From assembly GCA_964019335.1 (NCBI GenBank), contig OZ025685.1, forward strand, positions 124,001 to 188,000: a stretch of DNA of 64,000 nucleotides. Reading direction: 5' to 3'. Positions within the stretch are counted from its first letter, which is position 1. Each line of letters starts with the position of its first letter. Below the pieces are notes generated by a model, which saw nothing but the letters and a program-made list of their open reading frames with translations, did not search any database and was not told the origin of the DNA. Source of the DNA: Diplonema japonicum. Taxonomy: Eukaryota; Euglenozoa; Diplonemea; Diplonemida; Diplonemidae. The position numbers were made by a program, and so were the translations under genes. Below, piece after piece: positions 22,126-33,900 of this stretch.

Positions 22126-22506
22126 ATGAACACCACCACCCCTGCGGAGCGGAGGGCTTCTGGTTTCCGACGGGAAAACGACAGCTTAAGATGTGAATTG
22201 AGCATGAAAGACATCAAGTTAGAAGAGGCTGAGGTGCTAGTGCGAAAACTCGGGGTGAGGTTGGTCCAAGCAGAGGACCTGCTTGTGGAGAAGGACGACA
22301 CGATAGACGTGCTAAGGGAGGACAACGAGACCCTGCGGGCAGACCTTTACAGCACCAAATTGCAGCAGCAACAGTACGAAGTAGAACTAGGAGAATACAG
22401 AGACATGGCATCAACACGGAAAACCAGACACGCCCACACAGACAACAACAACGACGGTGAAGACAAGAACGAGCAAGAACCATTATGTTCATGCACTGTA
22501 CAATAG
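22126..22506 (+). CDS. small coiled-coil protein, unrecognised
   Basis: A 126-residue frame with good GC3 coding bias. Residues about 12-90 are strongly coiled coil (RRENDSLRCELSMKDIKLEE and continuing LVRKLGVRLVQAEDLLVEKD). The tail is polar and ends in CSCTVQ, where the last four residues (CTVQ) vaguely resemble a CaaX prenylation box with a poor final residue. I do not recognise the protein. It stands alone between repeat regions, so it could also be a remnant of a larger gene. Confidence 0.5.
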   Translation: MNTTTPAERRASGFRRENDSLRCELSMKDIKLEEAEVLVRKLGVRLVQAEDLLVEKDDTIDVLREDNETLRADLYSTKLQQQQYEVELGEYRDMASTRKTRHAHTDNNNDGEDKNEQEPLCSCTVQ

Positions 22507-22559
22507 CAACCTATGTGGGAGGAGGGGTTTTTTTTTTTTTTTTATTTCACTCTTCGTAA

Positions 22560-22830
22560 TATGGGATAGCTATTTCGCCGTGGTATTTTTTAAGGGGAAG
22601 TAAAGCACTTATTCCCACTTTTAAGGGCTGGAATGGCCTCAGATGGCCAAAAATAGTCAAAATGCCCCCCTCCCCCTCCCACCCCAAAAAGATTTTTTAA
22701 GGGGTTGGGTACATGCGAGACCCATTTTTTTTCACTCTGAAAGCGCCATTATTTAGCTCCAAAATCTCATACTTTAACTAGTTAAATAAATAATGAGGCC
22801 CCTTAGTGGGTGAAGAGAGTGAAATAAAAA
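22560..22830. repeat. short element with atagctattt terminus and GTGAAATA end
   Basis: Starts atagctatttcgccgtgg and ends near agagagtgaaata, the same termini as the repeat at 7268-7953 and like the tyrosine-recombinase-derived elements at 26600-27514 and 47808-49535. The interior is GC-poor and non-coding. Probably a decayed non-autonomous copy. Confidence 0.45.
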
Positions 22831-23019
22831 AAGGGGGGGGGACTTAAAAAAAAAACATTTACACACACATATTCCCCTCCACCAGTCCTTTTTTTTTCTT
22901 CCCCCCCCCCACGAATGCCAACTGAAAAAAAAAATCACAAAAAAGAGGAGGGTTAAACAAAGGGGCCTCGTGTCCCTTTTGTCCCCCCCACTCCACCCCA
23001 CCTTCAAAAGAAAAAAAAA

Positions 23020-24205
23020 ATGGAGTCCACTGAAGGCCGGTCTGCTGGGAAAGCAGTTACCGGTGGCAGACTTCGGATTGGGCAGATCTTGGGGGGTAAC
23101 GACAACGGGAAATCGTCGATACCGAGTAGGTTTGAAACAATCCTCTTCACGGGCGCGAGGGAGAGGAACGCCTTCGGGAGGCGGACGCACCGTTTTGACA
23201 CTGCAGAAGACGACCTTCCTGGCCCGGGGAGCTACGGGAAAAACAGAACGTTAGTGAAAACAACACCAAGCATGAGCAAGCGGGGAACAGGCGCGTTCGC
23301 ATCAGGGAGCAGAATAGCTGCGAACCAACCCAGAGCACTGTTTCTAACCCCGGGTCCCGGTAGTTACCCGGAACAGCCTCTCACGGCAGCTGAGAAACTC
23401 CCTTCCGCTGCCTTTGCCAAGCCAGTCCCTAGACGTGCCATCACCGCCATGACATCTGCATCCCAAATATACCCTGGACCTGGGGAGTACCAAATCGATA
23501 AAAAATCATCAGCACCAATGTTGCCATCTGCTATTTTCGATTCCCGTACAAAACGACACCCCGATCCAAGAGGGGACGGCCCCGGGCCTGGGGAGTATCT
23601 AACGATTGTCACCGAAGACAAGAAGGATGGGGTGTCATCAGCCGTCTTCAAATCGAGCATCAAACGGGAAAGCAAGATGAAGGACCCGTCGTTGGGTGAG
23701 CTTGCAAAGACGCTCCCGCAGCCGCCGCACGCAGGGCCACAAGGGTTCGTCGGGAAGGTTAGAGACGCAGTCCCATCGTCGCCATCGCCTGTAGCTAGCA
23801 TGCAACAAGCCCTACAAGACGCCCCGCAGAACGATATCTCTGACAAGGTAAACCTCGGGAGGTCAAAGGCACCTCCTTCTTCTATGTTTGCGACCACCCT
23901 CTTGGACCGATTCGGGAAGCCTGTTATCAGATACGTGCCAGAATCCGTCGAGCCTCCAGGCCCTGGGCAGTACCAGGTTGCCCCCCCTAACAGGCGACTT
24001 CTGATATCCTCTAGCTGGGCAATGAGCTCCACCTCTCGGTTCAATCCTCCTGTGAAGGACCCTTACAAACCTCCAGGTGTGTGGGCGAAAAAAAGAAGGG
24101 GGGACAAAAAAAATTTTTTTAATACTTATAGGCCCTGCATTCTACACCCCTGTGGATCGGCAGGTACGATCTTTTCATTTAAACAATAAAGGGAAATGGG
24201 TCTGA
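23020..24205 (+). CDS. SHIPPO/PGPGSY-repeat axonemal protein (STPG/ODF3-like)
   Basis: Exons 23020-24076 and 24132-24205, split by a 55-nt GT-AG intron, encode 376 residues. It has at least five SHIPPO repeats: PGPGSYG (about 67), PGPGSYP (about 110), PGPGEYQ (about 155), PGPGEYL (about 187) and PGPGQYQ (about 315), and a degenerate one is created by the splice (PPGPAFYTP). The C-terminus, after splicing, is SFHLNNKGKWV, the ending typical of ODF3/STPG family members, which confirms the intron. These proteins line flagellar or subpellicular microtubules. The organism is therefore flagellated or retains axonemal genes. Confidence 0.9.
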
Positions 24206-24472
24206 AACAAAAGAAAACAAAAAAAAAAAGAAGGGAGTTGTGGGAGCGAAAAGAAGAAGAAAAAAAAAAAGAGAAGAAAAAAAAGGGGGGGGAGGAATGA
24301 TGAATTTTGTTGATTAGCCCCCCTCCCCCCCCCCCCCCCCTCCCTTCTGCTCCCTTCCGATACCCTGTAGTTAGTCCTTCTCCATTGATATTCATGTTCT
24401 TCTTTTGGGAAGGGGACGAGAGAGGGGAAAAAAAAAAGAAAAAAAGAAAAAAAAAGCAGGACAAAAAAGAAA

Positions 24473-25807
24473 ATGCGTGAAAAAACACGAGAGCGACGAG
24501 AATGGAATCTCAAACTAAGGGATATTGCGGTAAGCACACTCTCGGCAGACGAACCCAGCTACAAGCGTACAACAAACAAGAAGCGCACAGGACCCATACA
24601 GCGGCAGGCCATAAAAACAATTTACGGAACGAAACCGACCTTCCCAGTACACCTGAGCCCGGTAAGTGGAAATGGCCAAAAACAAGTCTGGTCGGTCATA
24701 CCTCAAGGGGGCGAATGGGGGTCAATACCAATGTACCTTTCCAAGCAGCACCCTTTGCGGCGGCTAAGGAAACACTGGGACGAACACGCTGCTCGGAGTA
24801 AGGAGCGTGCCACGCATATGGGCTTCATGGCGCGCAACGTAACTCTTGAAATGGAGGTGGAAGAGAAACGCATTGCGCTCCAAGAGCAGATCGAAGCGTG
24901 GTACGCTGACGAACTCGATATGCTGCAAAAAAGACAGCACTCCACCAATTGCGCTTCTAAACCCGTAGTTAAGTTTAAACCCAGGCCCCCTCGTGTGGCG
25001 CGTGAACCACTTAAAAGTACTGTGTCAAAGAACACCTGCCAGCTCCTCAGGATCCCTTGCATACTGCGCCAGTCTGGAACTTGCGCTGCCTCGAATAGTG
25101 CAGTGCTTGCTATTCTGTGCGTATCGGTTCGCAACGAAAACCCCCCAGAATATATCCGCTACGCACAGCCCATACCGCCTTCGCTTAAGGCAGACACTTG
25201 CATAGCACGACGCTTTGTCAGTGAAGCTTTAGGCCGCGCTGTCTTTTGTGTCGATCACCGCAATAACAACAGCCTGTGGGACATGGTGGAAATGAGCGAA
25301 GAACACGGAGACGTTGGATATGAAGCGGACATCAGCACGTTGAACAAAACAACTAAAGAGAACGGAGATGAAGAGGAAGAAGAGGAAGGGGAAGAAGAGG
25401 AAGGGGAAGAAGAGGAAGAAGAAGAAGAAGAAGAGGAAGAGGAAGAGGGAGAAGCAGAATCAACATACTCGAGTATCGTGCCGAGCGACAGACTGGAAGG
25501 TGTGCTCTCCTCGATATCAGGGGAGTTCCCTGCGTTCCCCCAAACGGAAACCATTGGTAAGCCGACCGTGATCATTGATACGAAGCACATCCTGAACGAT
25601 GATGGTGAAATGGTGGAGGAGGTCGTGGTCCGCGAGCAGTACCCTTTGAGCGCGCTGCCCCTGGTGAAGGTATCGGAAAACAGTTCGCAGTGTCTGGGTG
25701 ACACCAGTGAGGAACTCGCCACCAGCTTGGGGACAATGCAGGTGGAAAGGTCCATCCTCAGCATGTCATCATCGCTCGATAGTGAGCCGAATGTGTGTGG
25801 TACATGA
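24473..25807 (+). CDS. acidic protein of unknown function
   Basis: A 444-residue intronless frame. Residues 1-170 are basic and partly helical (MREKTRERREWNLKLRDIAV; then MEVEEKRIALQEQIEAWYAD at about 124-143). About 190-270 is mixed, with several Cys. About 302-328 is an almost unbroken Glu tract (GAAGAGGAA microsatellite). The remainder is Ser/Thr/Glu-rich with IDTKHILNDDGEMVEEVVV. No family recognised. Its length, codon bias and A-rich leader support a real gene; the Glu tract overlaps Lys-rich shadows in other frames. Confidence 0.6.
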   Translation: MREKTRERREWNLKLRDIAVSTLSADEPSYKRTTNKKRTGPIQRQAIKTIYGTKPTFPVHLSPVSGNGQKQVWSVIPQGGEWGSIPMYLSKQHPLRRLRKHWDEHAARSKERATHMGFMARNVTLEMEVEEKRIALQEQIEAWYADELDMLQKRQHSTNCASKPVVKFKPRPPRVAREPLKSTVSKNTCQLLRIPCILRQSGTCAASNSAVLAILCVSVRNENPPEYIRYAQPIPPSLKADTCIARRFVSEALGRAVFCVDHRNNNSLWDMVEMSEEHGDVGYEADISTLNKTTKENGDEEEEEEGEEEEGEEEEEEEEEEEEEEGEAESTYSSIVPSDRLEGVLSSISGEFPAFPQTETIGKPTVIIDTKHILNDDGEMVEEVVVREQYPLSALPLVKVSENSSQCLGDTSEELATSLGTMQVERSILSMSSSLDSEPNVCGT

Positions 25808-25910
25808 GGCTGTCGAACAGAGAAAGAACTACTCAGAGACACTTCTGTTGATCACACTGTTTCCACAGCTGTGAGCCAGTTGGCAGTGCAATGAGTTTTT
25901 TTTTTTTTTT

Positions 25911-26460
25911 TTGGCCGAATTACGTGGGCTGGGAGCATCGGGGAAGGTGATGGACAGGCTGCTGGGGCCGGTGCTGAGGTGGCTGAGTGGCTTGCTGTGG
26001 GGTGACGCCCCTGGACGGCACACGACGGTAACGACGCTGGAGCTTGCCCTCGACTTCGAGCGGGAGATGGAGCTGCCGCTAGACGACGGCGGGGAAGTGG
26101 GCAAGGTGGAGGACCTGGGCGTCAAGGCAAGGAGGCTGAGGTATGTGCTGAGACGTGTCCAGGACCTGTACCACGCTGATGGCGCGTTCCCAGCAGCGCG
26201 AGTGGATCGCGTCAACTCCCTGCGCTGTATAGGAGGACCGACCACACACGGGTATGACAGGAGGCCAGTACTCCCGGAGCGAACCATGAGCAGCATCGAA
26301 GGCTTGCGTGACACGTACCTGTCGCAGACCCCGCTGCCCCGCAGTTTTACCACCGCAGTAGGAACCCGCCAGAGCCCCCAGAACGGGGACAACGGAGACT
26401 AAGGACAGCGCTGCCGGTGAGCGCAAAAACGCATACCTTAAAAGAATAGTTTTTTTTTTT
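25911..26460 (+). mobile_element. 5'-truncated LINE C-terminal fragment (copy B)
   Basis: A 163-residue open piece (25911-26402) aligns with the C-termini of the fragments at 42320-43690 and 57014-58535. The shared order is LRWL ... VTTLELALDFEREM, then LRYVLRRVQDLY, then VNSLRCIGGPTTHGYDRRP. It is placed between T-runs at about 25893-25911 and 26450-26461. It starts mid-protein with no ATG context, so it is a dead 5'-truncated insertion of a non-LTR retrotransposon, on the + strand like the others. Confidence 0.6.
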
Positions 26461-26542
26461 TAATGCTCCAGAAGGGGAGTATTAACAGATAGACCCCCCC
26501 CTCCCATAGGGCGGCCCTCTAGCGGGGCTTGTCCTGTACTTT

Positions 26543-26591
<49 letters not shown>

Positions 26592-26592
<1 letters not shown>

Positions 26593-27514
26593 ATATAACT
26601 CGAGCCGGGTTTTCAAGGGTGGGAGTGAAAATAATATTTTACATTATGTCACTCCCAGCTTTATTTTCACTCCCGGTTTACCTTGAAATTAGGCCCAGGA
26701 GTGAAATAATGTTCGAGCGTGAAATAATGTAACATTATTCCACTCCTGGGCCTAATTTCACCTATTTCACCTATTTTTACAATGGGAAGGAAGCCGAAGG
26801 CAATGGGCAAAAAGGCGAAGGGTACAAAGGCGTCGAAGATCATGAACGCCAGCTTGCCAGCACTTACGAAGCAGAGTGGCACCGCTTTTGCTCTTTTCAC
26901 AACTTCAGAACAACAAGATCGAAAAGCCCGACGGAAGACGAGTTGGTATTGTATTTCCAAGATATGAAGGACAATTTGGGCAAGTTACAGCAAGATCAAC
27001 GCCATCATCCAACGAAACTTCGGTAAAAAAAATGCAGAGCTTTCCCAGGGTTGCACTTCTTTTGAAGCGCTTTGAAGAAGGCCATGAGGTGAAAAAAGCT
27101 TCGGTGTTTAGTCAGGAACAAATGAAAGAGTATCTGGCAATGAAATTCAGCGATTCCTACAACATAGTGTGTCAGGCATATGCAGCTTGCATGTTTGCAG
27201 GACAAAAGAGTCGCACAAACTGAAATTTAGCGACGACACCTTGTAACCCAAAAAAATCCCACTTTTCACCTGTTGTAACCCTGTAACCTCCCACCCTTTC
27301 AAACCCGGCTCTTGTTAAATAAAACAACGTATTAGTGAAAATAAGAGCATTATTCCACTTGTGGTGGCAGGTTTAACTCGTAGCTTTTTACTTCACTCGC
27401 TGCGCTCGTGAAGTAAACGGAATATAAGTTCACGAGCGAAGCGAGCTACTCGTTAAACCCCCTGCCACCACGCGTGAAATAATGCTATCTTATTTTCACT
27501 TAATAAATAGCTAT
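26592..27514 (+). mobile_element. tyrosine-recombinase-derived element, family 1 (copy 1)
   Basis: Nearly identical over about 750 bp to 48800-49535. It begins atataactcgag and ends with gctatcttattttcac and taataaatagctat (27484-27514). Inside, three overlapping frames together spell an N-terminal SAM-like core-binding domain of a eukaryotic tyrosine recombinase (Crypton/KIAA1958 style). The pieces are MGRKPKAMGKKAKGTKASKI, YEAEWHRFCSFHNF, SPTEDELVLYFQDMKDN, INAIIQRNFGK and FPRVALLLKRFEEG. The frame breaks several times and the catalytic C-terminal domain is missing. Hairpins lie at 26686-26760 and 27347-27490. A decayed, non-autonomous element. Confidence 0.65.
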
Positions 27515-27602
27515 AAAATACGTTAACCATTAAAGGACACGATGCGCTTGATTTCCGGTGATCGAAAAAAAGATTTTTGTATACATTTTTTTATGCAAGT
27601 GG

Positions 27603-27642
<40 letters not shown>

Positions 27643-27887
27643 TACCACGCTACCCGTGCCCTTGCACAGAATTAACCAGGTTCTGCGATTTATTTTTCCA
27701 TCGCAATAATGAACTTCCAAAAAAAAACCCCCCCCTCAAAATCAGTCGAAACGTATCTAGCCCCAGTGGGTCTCTCTTCTTGCCAGCCTGGAAACAACCG
27801 TCAGGCAAGCACCCGTTTTGCAATGGAGACCCACTGTCCCAAAAAACGGATGCAACGAGACAATGCAACCCACAAAATGCGTGTTCT

Positions 27888-27935
27888 GGTTGTTAGCCAC
27901 TTCGTTTCCTATCATAGTGAATTTTTTTTTCCCAA
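27888..27935 (+). mobile_element. LINE-type 3' tail fragment (copy E)
   Basis: The sequence gttgttagccacttcgtttc followed by ctatcatagtgaat and a T-run matches the tail after the LINE fragment ending near 58535 (gttgctaaccacttcgttcc, aatcatagtgaat, T-run). Only the extreme 3' end is recognisable; the upstream 200 bases are not obviously coding. Confidence 0.5.
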
Positions 27936-28165
27936 AAAAAAACCCCCCCCCGTCCGCTTAATGGTTTTAAAAAAAGGAAATATACAAATATCCGCATGGT
28001 GCGCAGAAAACAAAAATAAGAGCACCGAAGCTAGTTTTTATTATCACCCCCCCTTTTTTTTGTGGACTAACCATTGCATTTTTTTTTTCCCCCCGATGGT
28101 TCTAGTAATAGAAGATTGCCCTTCCCGATGTTTAGCATAGCTGTGTCAGCAAAAGGAATCTTTAA

Positions 28166-29960
28166 CCATCTACCAACGAGCGTCTTTATAGAGACGATTT
28201 GAAAAAAAATCTTTTGCGCAAAGGGCTTTCAATGCAATACAGCCCGGACACTTCTCGCATCTGGGGTCCTGCGCGGAAAATATGAAAAATATAAACTAAA
28301 TGCTGCCCTAACTTTGCAAGAAAATGAAAAAATAAAAAAAAACGCCAGCCCAAATTTACCCTTAAAAATCACTTCAAAAAAGGGCACCCAGAGGCCGGAA
28401 GAGGACATTATGAGTGATGGTAGCACTGATGGCTCATCCCTATTATGCAATTTTGATACGAACAGTGATTCTGATTCGAATTCGACCGATTCCGAGTCAC
28501 AGCAGGGTGATTGGACGGCAAAGCCGGAGCAGTTGGAAGGCATCCGGTTTCGTGAAGATCGGAATCCTTGTGGACCCTGTTTTGACATCAGAGGCTCAAC
28601 GCCATTCCATATATTCTCCCAAATGCTCGTCCCAAACGTTATTCGGGTCATAACTTCGAACAATGTGGCAAATGCGGCTAAAAAAGGTGTTTCCCTGGAT
28701 CTCGATGCTGCTTCTCTGCATACCTTCCTAGGTGCCCTTTTGTCGATGGACTTGGATATCAAGCCAGATTATTCTGACTACTGGCGCACTGGCTCCACGC
28801 CTCTCAACCACACCCTGGGTCGCCACCGTCATGTCAAGAGACCGCTTTTTGACTATTCTGGGAAATCTGTGTTTCCACAGCGAAACAAACAAGCGTGCTG
28901 ACTTCTACCTATCGCGAAGGCTCCCGGAGATCACGGATGCCCCAAAGAAGCGAGGCCGCAAGCCCAAGGACGCGCACCCTGTGGGGACACCCAGTTCCAC
29001 CAGCACGTGAGCATCCTTTGCACCACAACGTGGCATGACATCAAGCCTGTGCGCTTTCTGTCGACGTTGGATGTTCTGGTGAAGTCAAATTTGGCGTGTC
29101 GGCCAAAAGAGAATGAAAGCCGGAGGCCCCCAGAAAGGACATCTCTCAAGTGCATATTTACAACACCGCAATGGGCGGAACCGACGCTGGGTGACGCTGT
29201 GACAAAACGCCATAAACGCACCCTTATGACTTCGAAGTGGCCCCTGAAAGTATTTTCGTACTTGTTAGATAAATCTCTGGCAAATGCCCGGCTTGTTTGG
29301 AAAGAAGCGTTGCCCCCCAACACCCTGAGTATGAACGACAGTGGATTCACGCCTTTCAAAGAGGCAGTCATCGAAGGGCTACTAGGGAGGCTGCCCAAAC
29401 AACAGCTAAAGTCAACTACAGAGCAGGCTGCCCCAATACCATGCCCCGAAACACAGAACGAGTGCCCTGAGGCCCCAATGCGACGCGACAGTACCTTCTG
29501 GGACCATTTCCCCGCAACGTGCGGTGCAAGCATTGCAAGTCGAAAAGACCCCTATTTCAGTGTTCAGCCTGCTTGGTACAACTTTGCGTGACTCCGGGCT
29601 TCAAAGACTACCACCTTGCCGGGGATACCCCCCAGAAACCCCTCTCGGGGTCAAAAAAGAAGTCCCCCAGCCCTGGGGCACATACGAACCGCGTCAAGAA
29701 GGCCTTAAATAGCTTTTTATAGAATTTTACAGTCGATTTTTTTTGACTTGTTTTTTGTACCCCCTCTCGAGCACTTCGGGAACGATATTTTTGACAATGT
29801 TGTGGGGGTGGGCCCTGCTGTGGGCACCCTCTCTCTAGAATTAGGACATCTGGAGGCATTTCCGGGGGCATATAGCCCCAGCGTTGCGCTAGAATAGTTT
29901 TTTTTGAAGTTTTGAAAATTTACCCCCCCTGGTGGGCAAAAATGGTCCGTTGGTAGATGG
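28166..29960 (+). mobile_element. piggyBac transposon with intact termini, broken transposase (family A)
   Basis: Perfect 13-bp inverted ends ccatctaccaacg (28166-28178 and complement at 29948-29960), each flanked by TTAA (28162-28165 and 29961-29964), the diagnostic piggyBac target duplication. The transposase remnant runs from ATG 28410 (acidic Ser/Asp-rich N-terminus). It goes through a frameshift near 28800 into MSRDRFLTILGNLCFHSETN (piggyBac N-domain), then jumps by deletion to the C-terminal region (KWPLKVFSYLLDKSLANARL), and ends in the cysteine cluster RCKHCKSKRPLFQCSACLVQ. The central DDD catalytic core is largely missing, so the copy is dead, although its ends could still be mobilised. 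Confidence 0.88.
28410..29720 (+). pseudogene. piggyBac transposase pseudogene
   Basis: Pieces in different frames: 28410-28900 (N-terminal), about 28770-28950 (MSRDRF block), 29007-29591 (C-terminal RNase H-end region) and 29519-29720 (zinc-ribbon-like Cys-rich tail ending FKDYH). At least two frameshifts and an internal deletion separate them. Lies wholly within the element with TTAA ends. Confidence 0.8.
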
Positions 29961-29964
29961 TTAA

Positions 29965-29996
29965 GTTAAAAAAAAAAAAAAATACTAATGGTTCCG

Positions 29997-30070
<74 letters not shown>

Positions 30071-30904
30071 TTGTTTCCCGTCACTCATGTTCTTTTTTTT
30101 GTTTAACCCCGCACGTTTTTGGGCACTTACGAGCAATTATTTTTGCGTTTTTAAAAAGCCCCCCCCCCACGATTTTATTTTTTAATGTCATATATGACAT
30201 ATGTGGGCTTAATGGTTTTTTTAAAAAAACTTGTGCCGAACAAAGACTTTAGTAATTTTTTTCCCTTCCTCTATGCCCCCCCCCCTTTTTTTCTGAATCG
30301 CCCCCTTTTTTTGTTACACAATTATTTATCTCTCAAGGTTTACTTAATGCAAAGTTGTGCAGAGTAAAAAGCTTTGTTTCTCGTGCTGACAACAAAAGGC
30401 ATTTAGTCATTTAAAAAAAAAACTACCCCTTCCCCCCCCCCCCCCCCCCGTTTCCGTTTCCTTATTTTTCTGATACACAAGGATACTTAACTAAAAGAAA
30501 ATAACTTGCCTACCATACCTGCACCTATTAAGGACCTCGGAAAGACATAAAAACTATTTTGCCCATCATGATCTTCAAACATCACCATTCTGTTAGCATA
30601 CGTTGGGTGACACAAAACACAACTTCGGCAGGGGGGGAGATGGGGGGGGATTCTCATTGTATCTGTTCCATACGGTTTTTTTCTTGTTATTCTTTTTTAT
30701 TATTATTCGCATAAGGGCCTCACAAGTCCCCCCCTCCCCCTTTTTTTTTTCCAGCCTTCTTCTCCTCTCCTCTTTTCTCTTTCTCCCTGTTTCAAAAAAA
30801 AAAAATCATTTTGTAGTAGCTGGGCTTAACAAAACAAGAATAACACACAAAACAAAGAATAAAGGATATAAAAAAAATAAAAAAAAAACGGGGGGGAGGA
30901 GAAG
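29965..30904. other. intergenic region with a 69-nt T-run
   Basis: No gene seen. A T-run fills 30001-30069. A C-run of about 18 lies near 30433-30450. The bases just after it (gtttccgtttccttattttt, then gatacac) resemble the interior of the CTAGGG-family MITE at 53230-53270, so another decayed copy may be present. Confidence 0.5.
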
Positions 30905-33900
30905 ATGGCAGATGGGTCCACCCCTCCCCCGCCGCCGGATCTGCCTGATACAGTTCCAACATTTGCGGCAGATGCAGCAGACGGGAGCAGCAACAAGGGG
31001 GAGGCAGCGGGGGATGAAGGGCAGCAAAAGAAGAAAAGCAAGGATATCCAACAAGTCGGGCTGTCGGTCTACATACGAAAAAAAATAAAACAAGAGGACA
31101 AGGAAGGCAAGGCAAAAACAAAAACCTTTTGGATCCTAGAGGGGAAGGCCTACGACGACAAGGAGTTCGTGTGGGAAGAACGCAGAGCAAAGGAAGGACA
31201 CATACAGTACCGCAGCGCAGCGACTGGAAAGTCGACAAGAACCCTTCCCGACGTAGGACCCACCAAGAGCGCATTAGGCGGCGACGGCTCTGCATCGCTA
31301 AGCCCTAAGAGGCTTAAACGCGATCCAACCGATGGCTGGGATGCTGACAAAAAGGCAGCCATCCAAAGCTACATCAAAAAAAAACTGTCAAAACCCACCA
31401 AAGAAGACCTCATCACACCTGAAGTTCAGAAGATTCTCGTGAAGAACGTGGCCGACAAACACATGGCGGAAAACCCACCCTTCACAGGCGACAGTCTCCC
31501 TGCTGACATCGAAAAGACCCTCTCGGAGGAAGCCAAGACTGCCCTCAACACATGGCTCAGCGAGAAGAACGAGGCCACTGAGAAACTCCGCGCGGCAGTC
31601 GACTACACCGATTTAAATTTCATCGACCAGACCCCTCTCGACGACGAGGCAGTGCTCCCGGACAAACCCAACAGGGAGCCCCCCGCCCCTCTCTCTCCCT
31701 TCGTCCCGAGGGCCAACTACCTCCGCGACCCCTACTACTACATGCGCCTTGATTTCCCCAACCCAAGACGGGGCAAGCTAGAGGAAGACCTCGAAGCAAG
31801 GCTCTTCTTCAACCCAAGCCTCGGTGAAGTAAAGGTGATGGGCGCGATAAACGGATGGCTTTGCCACCCTTCAGACCCGAAGCAAAATCAGCAAACCATC
31901 ATCGCTGTGATACGAGACTGGGTCGGGGCATGCTGCCTTGCTTATATCCAACCCCCTGGACCCGTGTCTGCTGACTACTCGATCACCGCCATCCACCCTC
32001 TATGCGAGCACCTCGACATGGGGAAGCTGTTAGGGAAGCAAGCTGGGTCGGACAGCCTGCGGGGGATCACCGTCGTGGACGATCAACGGCATGTGCTTGG
32101 CTTCAAGAACCAGGACGACCATAAATACCTCGATCTGCTGCTGAAGCTGGCGATGTGTTCAATGTACGCGCAAGGGTCTGATGATGGGAGAGTGGTGGCT
32201 ATGAGGGCAAGGAGTGTGGAGTTTGCCTGGAACCACACACAACCAATAGCAGAGGAAACTGCTATTGGGAAGCTAAACATGCTGATGACTGCCACTGAAG
32301 AGGAGCTCTCCACTGGAGGTGACTCAACCAGGCAAGTCGACACCCTTGTCCATGACATCAGGATGTACATGCTTGGAGCAGAGAACAGGGACGAAGTGCT
32401 CAGGAAGTGGGTTGCGAGCGTGCAGCGTAACCGCGACCCCAGCACGAGTCTCATCCTGCGCCAGTTGAGGATCGTTGAGGAAGCGATCCGCTATCCTTCT
32501 CCCACAAACGACCCGTTTCTTCATGAAGGAGTGCTCCAAAGGTTGTCACAGTTACAGTTGCAGCTCTCTCGTGCTGACACCCAAGAGAGCATTCCATGGA
32601 ACCTCCACCCAGCAAGGCTCACCTCTCTTTGGAAGACAATGGTGCCGCACGTGCAGGAATTCAAGTCGCGAGAAGCCGTTCCAGACGTACCTTTCGAAAC
32701 GTGTTTCGAGCCTGCACCCAGCAGCGAAGCAGCCTTTATTCAAAAGGCCAACATCGAGCAGCGAAGGTTCAACTACTCCCAGGACCAACTCCCCCCAGGG
32801 GTGTACCTGTCGGCGTTGGTGTACTGCGGCGACGAGATTCTCAGCGACGCGCACCACAACCTACCTTGCGAGCTGGTCAAAGAGCAGTACAGCAGCATGG
32901 TGGCAAAGGAGCTTCACAGGGACTCTGATGATTTCAAATGGATCCTACAACACGGCAGCGATCCCGAGTGGGCGGATGACATACAAACATACTCTCAGGT
33001 GTACGATAACAGCGGAACAATGCGGTTCAGGGCACTATTTGTGGAGGCGGCGAAGAGGTTGCAGGCGCAGCTGGGCAGGCAGGACCTGGGGTTCATCTTC
33101 GACAACGTCATCCTGCAGAAGGAGGTACAGTGCATACAAATAGTTACCGTGCTGCGGCTTACGGAAAAGAATGATGTTCCGATCCACAGCCCCACGCACG
33201 TAGGGTGGGGGTGGAGACCTGCTGCTGACGTGGAGTACACGACCTACCTCAAGAGCTTCAAGATTCGCGCCTCGACAAGAGTCGCGTTTATGCATGACGG
33301 CTACAACAACTGCCAGCGGTGGATACACGCTGCCATCAAGTACCGCGAGGCCATGGACAACGCGCTGCAGCCCGGGCTTTATTTAGCATACTTCGGAGTC
33401 TGTCCGTCGTCGTCAGGCTTCCGCATGATGGTGTCGGAGACGCATCGCTTCCTGCTGCCGTTGGCCAAAGTCCAAACCGAGTTCCCCACCCTCGAGGAAT
33501 GGCGGTGGGTTCAGTGCGTCAATGAGAAAAAACGCCGTGTCGGGTCTTTCGAGTGGCACACTGTCTCAACCACGATAAAGGCTACCTCAGAAGGACCGGA
33601 GCTGCCTACCTTCCGGCACCGATTCCTTCGCGCGGTGTTCGAGATGCAGGAAACAGTAGGCAAGGACGTCCAACACATATTCGACATGGAAGTCATCAGC
33701 TTTGACGAAATGGGAAAGATCAAAGTGATCGCAGTCGGCGAGAGGTTCTTGGACGAGCCCCCTAAGCACACACCTCCTCTGGGGACAACTGCTTGTTGTT
33801 TCAAGAATTTCGAGATGGTCGAGGCAACGTACTTCGAGCAGTACTGGCAGCGGGCGTGGAAGCTGTTTTCAAACGCGAGAAGCTCCGCCGATGCCATGCA

